The notes below the pieces were generated by a model, which worked only from the letters and a program-made list of their open reading frames with translations, searched no databases and had not been told where the DNA came from. A DNA stretch of 31,690 nt from JBBKWJ01 sp037968895 (GTDB taxonomy: Bacteria > Actinomycetota > Acidimicrobiia > Acidimicrobiales > SZUA-35), in contig JBBKWJ010000198.1 in NCBI GenBank assembly GCA_037968895.1, forward strand, positions 1-31,690, given 5' to 3'. Below are positions 15,119 to 22,934 of the stretch, one piece after another (within the stretch, counting starts at the first letter, position 1; the number at the start of each line of letters is the position of its first letter). A program made the position numbers and the translations under genes.

Positions 15119-15292
15119 ATGTCTCCACACATCACATGTCCAACATGCTCGATGACAGCCAGCATGAGCGATCACCGCCTGCTGGCACCAGTGAGTCACA
15201 ACGTCGAAGACGATCTTCGTCGCTGCCGCAACTGCGGCGATGTCTTCGATCTGGCTGAGGTTAACCCCGACGCATCACTCGCGGCCGCCTAA
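15119..15292 (+). CDS. 57-aa zinc-ribbon protein
   Basis: A small protein with two knuckles, C-P-T-C (residues 7-10) and C-R-N-C (about 37-40), fitting a single zinc ribbon, with an Ala-rich end. The start is fixed by one of the best ribosome binding sites in the window (AAAGGAGGAG, 5 nt before the ATG); an upstream in-frame ATG at 15038 is rejected because it lacks such a site. Strong initiation suggests abundant production. The stop lies one base from the stop of the convergent M20 peptidase. Function unknown; it could be a small nucleic-acid or protein adaptor. Confidence 0.75.
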   Translation: MSPHITCPTCSMTASMSDHRLLAPVSHNVEDDLRRCRNCGDVFDLAEVNPDASLAAA

Positions 15293-15293
15293 G

Positions 15294-16571
15294 TCACTCT
15301 GGCAATTCAGCAGTTCCCCACGTTGCCCCAAAGAGGGCAGCCACTTCTGCTGCCGCAAAAAGCTCGTCGATTGCAACGTGCTCAGAAACGGTGTGGGCCA
15401 GGTCAACATCACCTGGCCCATACAACACCGCTGGCATTGCAGCGTCGTTCGTGAAGAACCGAAGGTCAGATCCATAGGTCACGCCTTCCACGGTTGGCGC
15501 AGTTCCTGCGAGGTGCTCGTGAGCCGCCCCAAGATGGGTGAGCAGTCCGGCATCAAGCGGAGTGGCGGCCGGCTCAAACTGGCCCTCGAACCACTCAACT
15601 CGGGGAGGGTGGGCACTTAACCACTCGTCTTCGGCTGCAGCAGCGGCCACAACCTGTTCGAATTCGGCGCGAGCTTCGGCGAGACGCTCACCGGGGAGTA
15701 CGCCTGCTCGGCCCTCGGCGATCAGCAGATCTGGCACTGTTGAAGGCCAGTCGCCAGCAGTAATGATCCCGACGCTAATCGGGGCGACTACCTCGTGCGG
15801 GGCATACGCCGGATGGGAGAAGGCGGCATCACGTCGTCGTTCGTAGTTGGCAAGCGCCTGCTGCAGTGGGAAGAACTTCTCGATCGCACTCACTCCGCTG
15901 TGGCGGCGCGCCCCGTGCGCCGCTTTGCCCTCGACATGGAGTCGGAAACTTGCTGAGCCGGCGCCGACCGGACACATGTTGAGTTTTGTCGGTTCAAAGA
16001 TGATTGCTGCGTCGGCTCGATAGCCGCGAGCAACCGCAGCCAACGTGCCGACTCCGCCTGACTCTTCGCCAGTGACACTCTGGATCGAAATGTCACCGGG
16101 GCTTTCGATTCCCAGATGATTCAGCACGGCGATTCCGGCGATGGCAGATACAAGACCACCCTTCATGTCACAGGCCCCTCGGCCCCAGAGTTTGCCGTCG
16201 CTCACATTGGCGTCCCATGCGCCATGAGGAAATAGCCGCTCGTCGCCGGGCGGGACAACATCGATGTGGCCGTTGTAGATGACGCTGCGCGCCCCGACGA
16301 CGCTGCCCACCCGCGTTCCGACTACTACTGGTCGGTCGATTGGAAGACCGTCGTCGGAGAATGATGGATGGTCTCGAAGCGACTCATCGGGTGTGAATAC
16401 GTCGACGTTCAATCCCAGCTCACCCAAGATTTGGGCTACTACCCGCTGCGCGGCGGCCTCGTTGCCCGTGATACTCGGGGTTCTGAGCAACGCAATTACC
16501 CAGTCGAGAATGGTGTCGTGAAGCTCAGCGAGAGCGTTTCGAATGGCGGAGGGAGCGACCGTGTCGCTCAC
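15294..16571 (-). CDS. M20-family metallopeptidase (ArgE/DapE-like)
   Basis: A 425-residue dizinc amidohydrolase/peptidase. Metal and catalytic residues are visible: H102-x-D104 (NGHIDVVPPG), D135 (GRGACDMKGG, the bridging Asp), E169-E170 (VTGEESGG, general base and ligand), E193 (IIFEPT), and a C-terminal His in AHTVSEHV. The dimerisation lid domain begins near GKAAHG (215-220). It probably removes an N-acyl or N-succinyl group, or an amino acid, from a small substrate; the exact reaction (deacetylornithine, succinyl-DAP, or a peptidase) cannot be told. The GTG at 16571 overlaps the stop of the upstream 67-residue gene (GTGA), which fixes it over a longer reading from 16643. Confidence 0.92.
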   Translation of the reverse strand: MSDTVAPSAIRNALAELHDTILDWVIALLRTPSITGNEAAAQRVVAQILGELGLNVDVFTPDESLRDHPSFSDDGLPIDRPVVVGTRVGSVVGARSVIYNGHIDVVPPGDERLFPHGAWDANVSDGKLWGRGACDMKGGLVSAIAGIAVLNHLGIESPGDISIQSVTGEESGGVGTLAAVARGYRADAAIIFEPTKLNMCPVGAGSASFRLHVEGKAAHGARRHSGVSAIEKFFPLQQALANYERRRDAAFSHPAYAPHEVVAPISVGIITAGDWPSTVPDLLIAEGRAGVLPGERLAEARAEFEQVVAAAAAEDEWLSAHPPRVEWFEGQFEPAATPLDAGLLTHLGAAHEHLAGTAPTVEGVTYGSDLRFFTNDAAMPAVLYGPGDVDLAHTVSEHVAIDELFAAAEVAALFGATWGTAELPE

Positions 16572-16771
16572 GCGGCCATCATCGATGCTCGGCGGATGGC
16601 GATGATTTCCGTCGTGCGATACGAGGCGTAGCGGGTTGACCACGAATCCAGCACGTTCCGGGAGCTGTCGTTGCTGAAGAACGTGGTGAGCGGGCCTTCG
16701 GCCTGGTAGCCGTTTGCTTCTTCAACCCGCTCGACCCGGTCATTGCTGAGTGTGATCACGTAGCCGTCCAT
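16568..16771 (-). CDS. 67-aa hypothetical protein
   Basis: A small soluble protein with no recognised domain. The sequence starts MDGYVITLSNDRVERVEEANGY, interpretable as two beta strands, followed by an SSRNVLDSWSTRY segment and a basic end. The start is supported by CAGGAGGA 5 nt upstream of the ATG. Its stop overlaps the GTG of the M20 peptidase, so the two are translationally coupled, and it may regulate, chaperone or be unrelated to the peptidase. Longer readings starting upstream lack a ribosome binding site. Confidence 0.7.
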   Translation of the reverse strand: MDGYVITLSNDRVERVEEANGYQAEGPLTTFFSNDSSRNVLDSWSTRYASYRTTEIIAIRRASMMAA

Positions 16772-16865
16772 GAGTCCTCCTGTCGTCTCATCATTCATCC
16801 TGACGGCAGTGGCCTGTGGGGAGCAAGAGGGACAACCCTGTGGATTCAGGAAGTTATCCACAGAA
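16772..16865. promoter_or_regulatory. Intergenic region with DnaA-box-like sites
   Basis: Between the 67-residue gene and the end of the PAP2 gene lies a perfect DnaA-box match, TTATCCACA (16854-16862), with a weaker opposite-strand match, TGTGGATTC (16839-16847), 6 nt before it. These could be DnaA-binding titration or regulatory sites, or chance. The promoter for the 67-residue gene must also lie here. Confidence 0.35.
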
Positions 16866-17819
16866 TCACGAAGCAGCGTCGAGGTATCGCTCACGCCATT
16901 GCATCAGCAGTGCACTCACGATCGCGCACACGAATCCCATCACGACATCGAAGACGTAGTGTTCGCCGCCGACAACAAGGGTGAAGAGCATCAGCGCGGG
17001 GTAGAGGAAGAGCAGGGGCTTGGCCCAATTCGGGACATACCGGGTGAGAAAGAGAGCGATCAGCATTGACCAGCCACCGTGGAGCGATGGCATTGCGGCA
17101 ACACGATTGCTAAACCGAGAGCCGTAGACCAAGAAGACATCGGCTGTCTGCCAGTGGAAGACTTGGAAACCGCGAAGCCCAACGCGCTTTATCGGACCAA
17201 TAAGGTCGGCTTCAGACGCCATCCAGGGCGGCACGGTGGGGAAGAGGATGTAACCGGTTAACCCGATCGCAGTAAGTAACAGAAAGCGGCGCCGAAAGGC
17301 TCGGAAGTCCTTATGGCTTTTGACCCACAGAATCGCGAGCAACGCGAAGCTGGCGATGAAGTGCGAGAAGTAGGTGAGCGAGGTAGCAACCTCCCACCAT
17401 TGGGCCGGTCCATCAATGTCGAGGAATTGGGCTTGCCACCGCACCGGCGGCACCGGGGAGCCGAACAGCGTCTCCTCGATCCGAATCACAGACTCCCGCT
17501 GGATAGGCATGCCCGTTGTGTCGGCGAGACCGCGAGTGAGGTCGTAGATAGCGAGCAATATTACAAGTGGCAGCCAGTCTGTCACCAGTAGCCCAAGTTC
17601 TCGGAATGAGCGCCCGAGGCGGAGGATGAGAATGCCGCCGAGCATCCAGCCGAAGACCTGGAGTCGTTCAAGAGGCAGACCGTAGGTGCTCCAATGCCAC
17701 AACATGACCGCGACGTACACCGCAAGGAGCACGGAGCGGGCAGTCTGTGCTCTCGATCGACCAGTAGCGAGTTCGCTAACAAGGTCGCTTTCAGTCGGCA
17801 TTGTTTCTAAGGACCTCAT
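16866..17819 (-). CDS. PAP2-superfamily membrane phosphatase/transferase (1)
   Basis: A 317-residue protein with about six to seven transmembrane helices and the PAP2 catalytic triad region: AAMPSLHGGWS (C2, Ser-Leu-His) and VVGGEHYVFDVVMG (C3, His-Tyr-x-x-Asp). The form SLHxGW plus HYxxD, with a PPW segment before it, is that of the PAP2_3 (Aur1/inositol-phosphorylceramide-synthase-like) group rather than classical C55-PP phosphatases. It probably acts on a phospholipid or polyprenyl phosphate on the outer membrane leaflet. It is last in the operon after the AAA+ ATPase. The start is either the ATG at 17819 or at 17801; neither has a clear ribosome binding site. Confidence 0.85.
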   Translation of the reverse strand: MRSLETMPTESDLVSELATGRSRAQTARSVLLAVYVAVMLWHWSTYGLPLERLQVFGWMLGGILILRLGRSFRELGLLVTDWLPLVILLAIYDLTRGLADTTGMPIQRESVIRIEETLFGSPVPPVRWQAQFLDIDGPAQWWEVATSLTYFSHFIASFALLAILWVKSHKDFRAFRRRFLLLTAIGLTGYILFPTVPPWMASEADLIGPIKRVGLRGFQVFHWQTADVFLVYGSRFSNRVAAMPSLHGGWSMLIALFLTRYVPNWAKPLLFLYPALMLFTLVVGGEHYVFDVVMGFVCAIVSALLMQWRERYLDAAS

Positions 17820-17839
17820 CGCAGCCCGAATGATAGGGC

Positions 17840-19207
17840 TTAGGTCGCGTTATGGGGTGCCGGTACGGGTGCGAGGACCGCAGCGTCAGGCTGCTGGCTC
17901 ACCGCGGCTGCGATTGGTGTGTGTGCGGCTGGGATTTCTGCTTCCGCTACAAACTCGTCTGGGTCTTGCAAGAAGTAGACGGACGCCACGCGGTCAATCA
18001 TCTTCGAGTCGAGCTTGCGAGGGAATCCTTCGTAGTTACATATGCCAATCATGAGGTCGCAGAAATCGACGGCGACATATGGCCGAAGCTCGCCGAGAAA
18101 CTTCTTTGCGACCGATCGAAGGTGGGCCGCATCGTCGGCGGAGACCTCGATGCCTTTCGCCTTCGCGACACGCACAAGAATCCAGTTAAAAGCGTTGTCG
18201 CTGATTGGACCAACGAACACTTTGTTCCGTAGACGACGCAGGAAGGCGTCGTCGCCGAGGTCGTTTGGGTCGAGGTTGGTTGACGCAACGAGTTTGAGCT
18301 CGAACGGGATCGTGAACTTGATTCCGCTGACGAGCCGGAGGAAGTCAATCCCACGCGACAGTGGGACAATCCAACGGTTGAGGACCTCAGTAGGCGAGAT
18401 CTGCTGGCGACCGAAGTCGTCCACGACGAGGATGCCGTTGTTTGCTTGCATCTGGATCGGTGCGGTGTAGACACCCGAGACCAGGTCATATTGAAGGTCG
18501 AGCATTGACGCCGACAGTTCGCCACCGACAATGACGAGCGGGCGTTCACAAAGGACCCAGCGCTGATCGAGCCCTGCTGGCTGGATTTCTACCTCTCGGT
18601 GCACGGCAGGGTCGTGCACCATGATGATCTGGCCATCAACTTGGACGGCGCGCGGAACGACAACCTGATCCTTGTGAATCTTAATCATTCGCTCGGCGAG
18701 GCTCGTCTTGCCCGTTCCGGGGGGACCGTAGAGGAAAATTGCGCCATCGCTCAAGAACGCGGGGCCGAGCTGATCAAGGAGTTCGTCTGCGACCACAAGG
18801 TCACCAAACGCGCTGCGAATAGTGTCTCGGTTCAGATTCATCACCGACTTTTGGAGCAACACGATTCGTGTGTACTCCTCGAGCGACACAGGGGCGTGGC
18901 CGCTGTAGGTGGAGCCCTTGGCCCGTTCCCTCGCATTCACTTCGCCCTGCGACGTAAGGCCGAGTCGGTAGTCGCGGCCCTCTAGTCCGAGGTATTCGAC
19001 CTCTTTTCGGTCGCGGAGCTCGTCGGCTACTTCGCGGCCAATAGCTGGGCTAATGGCGAGTGCGTCAGAGATCGACACGATTGTCGCGCTTCGCGAAATG
19101 AGTAGCCGTCGGACAAAGAGGTCCTCAATGAGGCCTCGGGGGATGTCAAGCTCTTCGATCGACCCCGGAATGCGGAGGCCTAGCTTCTCAATCAGGTCGG
19201 TGGTCAT
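17840..19207 (-). CDS. Winged-helix AAA+ ATPase
   Basis: A 455-residue AAA+ protein. The N-terminal region (about 28-95) reads as a winged helix: an IVSISDALAIS.AIGREVADEL helix pair, then EYLGLEGRDYRLGLTSQG wing strands. The ATPase core has Walker A GPPGTGKTS (161-169), Walker B GILVVDDFGR (D263, D264), sensor 1 ASTNLDP (N311) and an FLRRLRNKV stretch (from 322) for the arginine finger. It is MoxR/dynein-clade-like in its DDFGRQ Walker B and its remodelling context, but I cannot name a subfamily. The ATG at 19207 begins MTTDLIEKLG; a 203-residue upstream extension in frame would overlap the PAP2 gene and is rejected. It sits between two PAP2 genes in one operon, suggesting it acts on a membrane process. 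Confidence 0.85.
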   Translation of the reverse strand: MTTDLIEKLGLRIPGSIEELDIPRGLIEDLFVRRLLISRSATIVSISDALAISPAIGREVADELRDRKEVEYLGLEGRDYRLGLTSQGEVNARERAKGSTYSGHAPVSLEEYTRIVLLQKSVMNLNRDTIRSAFGDLVVADELLDQLGPAFLSDGAIFLYGPPGTGKTSLAERMIKIHKDQVVVPRAVQVDGQIIMVHDPAVHREVEIQPAGLDQRWVLCERPLVIVGGELSASMLDLQYDLVSGVYTAPIQMQANNGILVVDDFGRQQISPTEVLNRWIVPLSRGIDFLRLVSGIKFTIPFELKLVASTNLDPNDLGDDAFLRRLRNKVFVGPISDNAFNWILVRVAKAKGIEVSADDAAHLRSVAKKFLGELRPYVAVDFCDLMIGICNYEGFPRKLDSKMIDRVASVYFLQDPDEFVAEAEIPAAHTPIAAAVSQQPDAAVLAPVPAPHNAT

Positions 19208-19245
19208 ACCCAGTCTTGATCGGCAGCTACGGGCGAAAGATGACG

Positions 19246-20031
19246 CTAACGACGAGCCTTTTGTCGCCTGGCGACCTGAGCAGCCACTACGGCAACGGGA
19301 ATAAGGATGGCCATGGCGGCGAGACCGTCGAGCCAGTAGTGGTTTCCCGTGATTGCGACCACATAAAACGTTGCCGCGAAGTGAAATGCGCCCAATAATC
19401 GCCACCGTGATGTCGACGATACGTACGCGGCATAGCCGACGAGTGCCGCCCAGCCAACGTGCAGCGATGGCATGGCCTGAAGCTGTCCGGCCCGAGTCGA
19501 TCCCATCGTGGCGTAGACCGATTGCCCGTAAAGGATGCCGGTATCGATGAGGCCGATTTCGGGTATCAGCCGTGGGGGAGCGACGGGAATGAGCTGAATG
19601 AGGAGACAAATTGCGGTGAGACCAGCAAGCGTGTTGCGCCATTGGGGAAAGAGGTCGCGGTGTCGCATGAAGAGCCAGAGTAAGAAGACGCCCATTCCAG
19701 GAACGTGGAAACCGGCGTAATAGATATTTGCGACCTGGACGGCCCACCCGTGGGGGAGGAGTTGTTGCTGGGCCGTTATCTCGCTCGGCAACTTCATCGC
19801 TCGCTCGAGGTCCCAAAGCTGCTGGCCACGTTCGACGGCATCGTCAATCTGGAATACCGAGAGTCGACCTGCTACCTGCCAGCAGGCATAGAGCACGGCG
19901 ACGATCGTGGCTTCACGCAAGAATTCAGCAACACCGGGGCCACGACCTGACGGAACCCATCGAAGTAGCACCCAGCGGAGGGCGAGGAAGCCACAGGCGA
20001 GAAGGAGGGAATAGTCCCAGGGGAGCCACAT
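19246..20031 (-). CDS. PAP2-superfamily membrane phosphatase/transferase (2)
   Basis: A 261-residue polytopic membrane protein with PAP2 signatures QAMPSLHVGWA (C2) and ITGNHYWLDGLAA (C3), and an APPRLIP segment before them. The same PAP2_3-like form as the gene at 16866 is present, but the two are clearly diverged, so they are paralogues and not a recent duplication. The expected activity is on a lipid phosphate or phosphodiester at the outer face of the membrane. It is followed after 38 nt by the AAA+ gene. Confidence 0.85.
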   Translation of the reverse strand: MWLPWDYSLLLACGFLALRWVLLRWVPSGRGPGVAEFLREATIVAVLYACWQVAGRLSVFQIDDAVERGQQLWDLERAMKLPSEITAQQQLLPHGWAVQVANIYYAGFHVPGMGVFLLWLFMRHRDLFPQWRNTLAGLTAICLLIQLIPVAPPRLIPEIGLIDTGILYGQSVYATMGSTRAGQLQAMPSLHVGWAALVGYAAYVSSTSRWRLLGAFHFAATFYVVAITGNHYWLDGLAAMAILIPVAVVAAQVARRQKARR

Positions 20032-20046
20032 GACGGAAGGCGGAAC

Positions 20047-20078
20047 GGACTCGGACCGAGTCCTTACTTCTTAAGGAC
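20047..20078 (-). promoter_or_regulatory. Two overlapping, mutually exclusive hairpins
   Basis: On the minus-strand transcript GTCCTTA-AGAAG-TAAGGAC (20078-20060) overlaps the stop codon of the coiled-coil gene, and GGACTC-GGTCC-GAGTCC (20063-20047) follows, sharing its GGAC. Only one can form at a time. They lie between the coiled-coil gene and the PAP2 gene, where they could act as an attenuator or a partial terminator. Confidence 0.35.
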
Positions 20079-20652
20079 GCGCTTTGCGGGACCGGATTCG
20101 GCCGAAGCGGCCCTTGGCCGCTGCGGCGTCGGCATCGTTCTGGAGCTTGAGCAACTCACGGTAAGTGTCGTCGAGCCTGATCTCGGTCTGGCCAAGCTGG
20201 TGGCGCAGTTCGTCGGTTTTGGCCTCAGACCCTGCGGCTTTCTTCTGTTCAGCCAAAAGATCGGCTTCGCGACGATCGTGCTCGGCCATCCAGTGCTCAG
20301 CATCTGTCTCGGCCCGCTGGAGTTCGGTTTCGAGGCGAGTGACGTCACGATTGAGGTATTTGACCTCGGTCTCTGCAACCGCAGCTCGAACCTCAGATTC
20401 GCTCAGCCTCACTTGAGTAAGGAGGAGATGGTCGAGGACGGTGGCCAGCTCTGAGCCGATGTCTCGCAGGTCGATGACCTGGGAACGCTCGTAGTTTTCG
20501 TCGAGCCAGGAAGTAGGCAGCTGCCACTTGCCGTCCTTTTCAACCGGTCCGACAGGCTTCTTTGCGAGGTCGGCGAGGAGCGCCTCTTCAGAGACGTCCC
20601 ACTGGTTTGTAGCGATGGTAAGTGAGACGGTGGCAAGTACTTCTGTAGTCAC
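20071..20652 (-). CDS. Coiled-coil protein of unknown function
   Basis: A 193-residue protein, first in the PAP2-AAA-PAP2 unit. Residues about 85-175 form a long heptad-rich coiled coil (SEVRAAVAETEV, then RDVTRLETELQ, then HRLGQTEIRLD-type register); the end is very basic (GRFGRIRSRKARP). The N-terminal part (1-75) reads as a small mixed domain with WQLPTSWLDENYERS. The GTG at 20652 is selected because TAGACT lies 8 nt upstream; the alternative TTG at 20661 is weaker. It could be a structural or septation-type scaffold, but no family is recognised. Confidence 0.7.
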   Translation of the reverse strand: MTTEVLATVSLTIATNQWDVSEEALLADLAKKPVGPVEKDGKWQLPTSWLDENYERSQVIDLRDIGSELATVLDHLLLTQVRLSESEVRAAVAETEVKYLNRDVTRLETELQRAETDAEHWMAEHDRREADLLAEQKKAAGSEAKTDELRHQLGQTEIRLDDTYRELLKLQNDADAAAAKGRFGRIRSRKARP

Positions 20653-20660
20653 AACCCGCA

Positions 20661-20666
20661 AGTCTA
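20661..20666 (-). promoter_or_regulatory. Likely -10 box of leaderless coiled-coil gene
   Basis: TAGACT (TANNNT, minus strand) lies 8 nt before the GTG at 20652. It is the only visible promoter element for the four-gene PAP2-AAA unit. Confidence 0.45.
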
Positions 20667-20772
20667 CGCTTCACGTAGGTAAAAACCTGCCCTCAGCAAT
20701 ACTGGAAACGTGCCGATAGGGGAACTGGGTCGCTCGTCGGCCTGCCTGATCTCGGTACGCAAAGGGTGCGAA

Positions 20773-21417
20773 ATGGCAAAGACAACACGCTCAGCAACGT
20801 CGGTCGGTGACAACGCCATTGTGTCGATTGTCGATGGACACGATGCCGCCGGCACCATCCGGCTCGCTCCGCTGCACGCGTCGCTGACGCCAGATGTCAT
20901 CGTTGTAGAGCTCGGACTGTCCGGCTCAGACGCGGCCCTACGGTTCGGCGATTTGCGTTGCGCTGCGCTGGAACTCGAGCGACGGGCGGAATATGAAGCC
21001 GCTCATCGACTCTGGACGGTGCTCGGGACCGAAGCGTTCAGACTCGGAGATCTCGTGTCCGCCGCCGGTGCAGACGAACGGGCTGATGTGGCGCTGGGTC
21101 TGGCCGTTATCGCTTCACGTCCGTTGGGCCCAACCGCGAAGTATGACTACGAAGCGCTCGCGACCGACCGCGACGACGGATTGACGATAGCGGATACCGC
21201 AAAGCGTTGGAGCTGCTCGCCAACAACAGTGAAACGAGCCGTGAAGTACGTCGAGGTACGTGACGCAGCGCTGGAGGCGAACCCCCGGCTTGTAGCCGAC
21301 ATCGACCGCGGCGATGACGTGTCAGACCTTGCCGAGCGCTACGACATTGAGAAAAAGGTCATGCGTTGGATTGTCATCTCCCATTTCGATCGCCGCTCCA
21401 AGGAGCGCGACGAGTAG
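20773..21417 (+). CDS. Hypothetical protein with C-terminal helix-turn-helix
   Basis: A 214-residue protein divergent from the coiled-coil gene. The N-terminal half shows alternating strands and helices (IVSIVDGHDAAGTIRL; VIVVELGLSGSDAALRFGDL); the C-terminal half holds a probable helix-turn-helix, DGLTIADTAKRWSCSPTTVKRAVKYV, followed by a second helical repeat, DVSDLAERYDIEKKVMRW, that may be another DNA-binding helix pair. It could regulate the divergent PAP2-AAA operon. The ATG at 20773 follows AAAGGGTG; a GTG at 20710 would give 235 residues. No family recognised. Confidence 0.65.
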   Translation: MAKTTRSATSVGDNAIVSIVDGHDAAGTIRLAPLHASLTPDVIVVELGLSGSDAALRFGDLRCAALELERRAEYEAAHRLWTVLGTEAFRLGDLVSAAGADERADVALGLAVIASRPLGPTAKYDYEALATDRDDGLTIADTAKRWSCSPTTVKRAVKYVEVRDAALEANPRLVADIDRGDDVSDLAERYDIEKKVMRWIVISHFDRRSKERDE

Positions 21418-21440
21418 GGGAGTAGGGAGTAGGGGAGTAG
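21412..21440 (+). repeat. Short tandem GAGTAGGG repeats
   Basis: GAGTAGGG, GAGTAGG, GAGTAGGG, GAGTAG run in tandem from the stop codon of the HTH gene to 14 nt before the -10 box of the monooxygenase gene. A slippage-prone array in the promoter's -35 region. Confidence 0.8.
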
Positions 21441-21454
21441 CTCGGCCTTGGTAC

Positions 21455-21460
21455 TACTGT
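21455..21460 (+). promoter_or_regulatory. Likely -10 box of leaderless monooxygenase gene
   Basis: TACTGT (TANNNT) lies 7 nt before the GTG at 21468; no Shine-Dalgarno is seen. Confidence 0.5.
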
Positions 21461-21467
21461 CATCCAG

Positions 21468-22934
21468 GTGAAACACGTAGACGTCCTTATCGTTGGCGCA
21501 GGGATCTCTGGGATCGGTGCTGCCTATCACCTGAAGACACTCAGTCCTGATCGGTCATTCCTGATTCTCGAGGGCCGGGAGAATCTTGGTGGCACCTGGG
21601 ATCTCTTTCGTTATCCGGGCGTTCGATCGGACAGCGATATGCACACGCTCGGCTATAGCTTCAAGCCGTGGACGGCCGAGAAAGCCATCGCCGATGGGCC
21701 ATCGATCCTGTCGTATCTCAATGAGACGGTCGCCGAGTTTGGGATCGATGAACAAATCCGGTTCCGTCATCTCGCGACTAAGGCCGAATGGTCGAGCGAG
21801 CACGCGCTGTGGACCGTTCATGCAACTCACGACGGCGAACCGCTTCGCTACACCTGCAACTACCTCTTCATGTGTTCGGGGTACTACAGCTACAAGGGCG
21901 GCCACTCGCCACACTTCGAAGGACGAGACGACTTTGGGGGAGTTGTGGTGCATCCCCAAGAATGGCCAGACGACCTCGATTACAAGGACAAACGGGTCGT
22001 CATCATTGGCTCGGGAGCGACAGCGGTAACGCTCGTGCCAGCAATGGCCCCTGATGCGAAGTCGGTCACGATGCTGCAACGCTCGCCGACGTACGTCGTA
22101 TCGGCCCCGGCCAAGGACCCAGTCGCCAATGCGCTACGCAAGGTTCTGCCAGACGGCGTGGCCTTCAGGCTTACTCGTTGGAAAAACGTCACGCTCGGCG
22201 GCTGGTTCTACAAACGAACGCGTACGCACCCGGAACAGGTGAAGCGCAAGCTGCTGAAGATGGTTCGCAAGGAACTCGGCCCCGATTACGACGTCGACAC
22301 CCATTTCACGCCAAGCTACAACCCGTGGGATCAACGCCTATGCCTGGTGCCAGACAGTGATCTGTTCAAGGCGATTCGTTCAGGTCAGGCCGACGTGGTT
22401 ACGAGCACAATTGATCGGTTTACAGAGAGTGGGATTCTTCTCGACACGGGGGAGGAGCTTGAGGCTGACATCATTGTTACGGCCACGGGCCTCGCTGTCG
22501 TCACGCTCGGTGAGATGGAGCTCTTCAACGACGGCGAAGCGATCGACTTCTCCGAGACCGTTTCTTACAAGGGATTCGCCTACTCTGACGTGCCGAACCT
22601 TGCGACCTGCTTCGGCTACATCAACGCGTCATGGACGTTACGGGCTGACCTAGTGGCTAAAGCTGTATGTGGCATCGTAAATCATATGGCAACTACGCGG
22701 ACACAAGTTTGTACGCCACGACTGCGAGCATCCGATGCCGACATGGAGCTGGCTCCCTGGGTCAACGATTTCTCTGCTGGCTACTTGCAGCGGGTGATGT
22801 CGCAATTGCCTAAGCAAGGCAACCGCGAGCCCTGGCTCAACACCCAGAGCTACGCGGCAGACAAGAAGCTGTTCCGTAAAGGCCAAGTCGAAGACGGTGT
22901 CATGCAGTTCACCAAGGCGAAGGTTTCCGTCTAG
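21468..22934 (+). CDS. Baeyer-Villiger-type flavin monooxygenase
   Basis: A 488-residue class B flavoprotein monooxygenase of the EthA-like group. GAGISG (10-15) binds FAD and GSGATA (181-186) binds NADPH; the Baeyer-Villiger fingerprint F-x-G-x3-H-x3-W-P is complete at F156, G158, H162, W166 and P167. GGTWDLFRYPGVRSD (41-55) is the typical second FAD contact. It uses NADPH and oxygen to insert oxygen into ketones or to oxidise a heteroatom; the natural substrate is unknown. The length matches EthA. It starts at a GTG with a -10-like box. Its stop overlaps the convergent GH16 stop within one CTAG. Confidence 0.92.
   Translation: MKHVDVLIVGAGISGIGAAYHLKTLSPDRSFLILEGRENLGGTWDLFRYPGVRSDSDMHTLGYSFKPWTAEKAIADGPSILSYLNETVAEFGIDEQIRFRHLATKAEWSSEHALWTVHATHDGEPLRYTCNYLFMCSGYYSYKGGHSPHFEGRDDFGGVVVHPQEWPDDLDYKDKRVVIIGSGATAVTLVPAMAPDAKSVTMLQRSPTYVVSAPAKDPVANALRKVLPDGVAFRLTRWKNVTLGGWFYKRTRTHPEQVKRKLLKMVRKELGPDYDVDTHFTPSYNPWDQRLCLVPDSDLFKAIRSGQADVVTSTIDRFTESGILLDTGEELEADIIVTATGLAVVTLGEMELFNDGEAIDFSETVSYKGFAYSDVPNLATCFGYINASWTLRADLVAKAVCGIVNHMATTRTQVCTPRLRASDADMELAPWVNDFSAGYLQRVMSQLPKQGNREPWLNTQSYAADKKLFRKGQVEDGVMQFTKAKVSV

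Noticed and set aside
19208..19816. 203-residue N-terminal extension of the AAA+ ATPase.
   Set aside because: It overlaps the upstream PAP2 gene in another frame for most of its length and is Arg/His/Pro-rich without domain character, whereas MTTDLIEKLG at 19207 starts a well-behaved domain.
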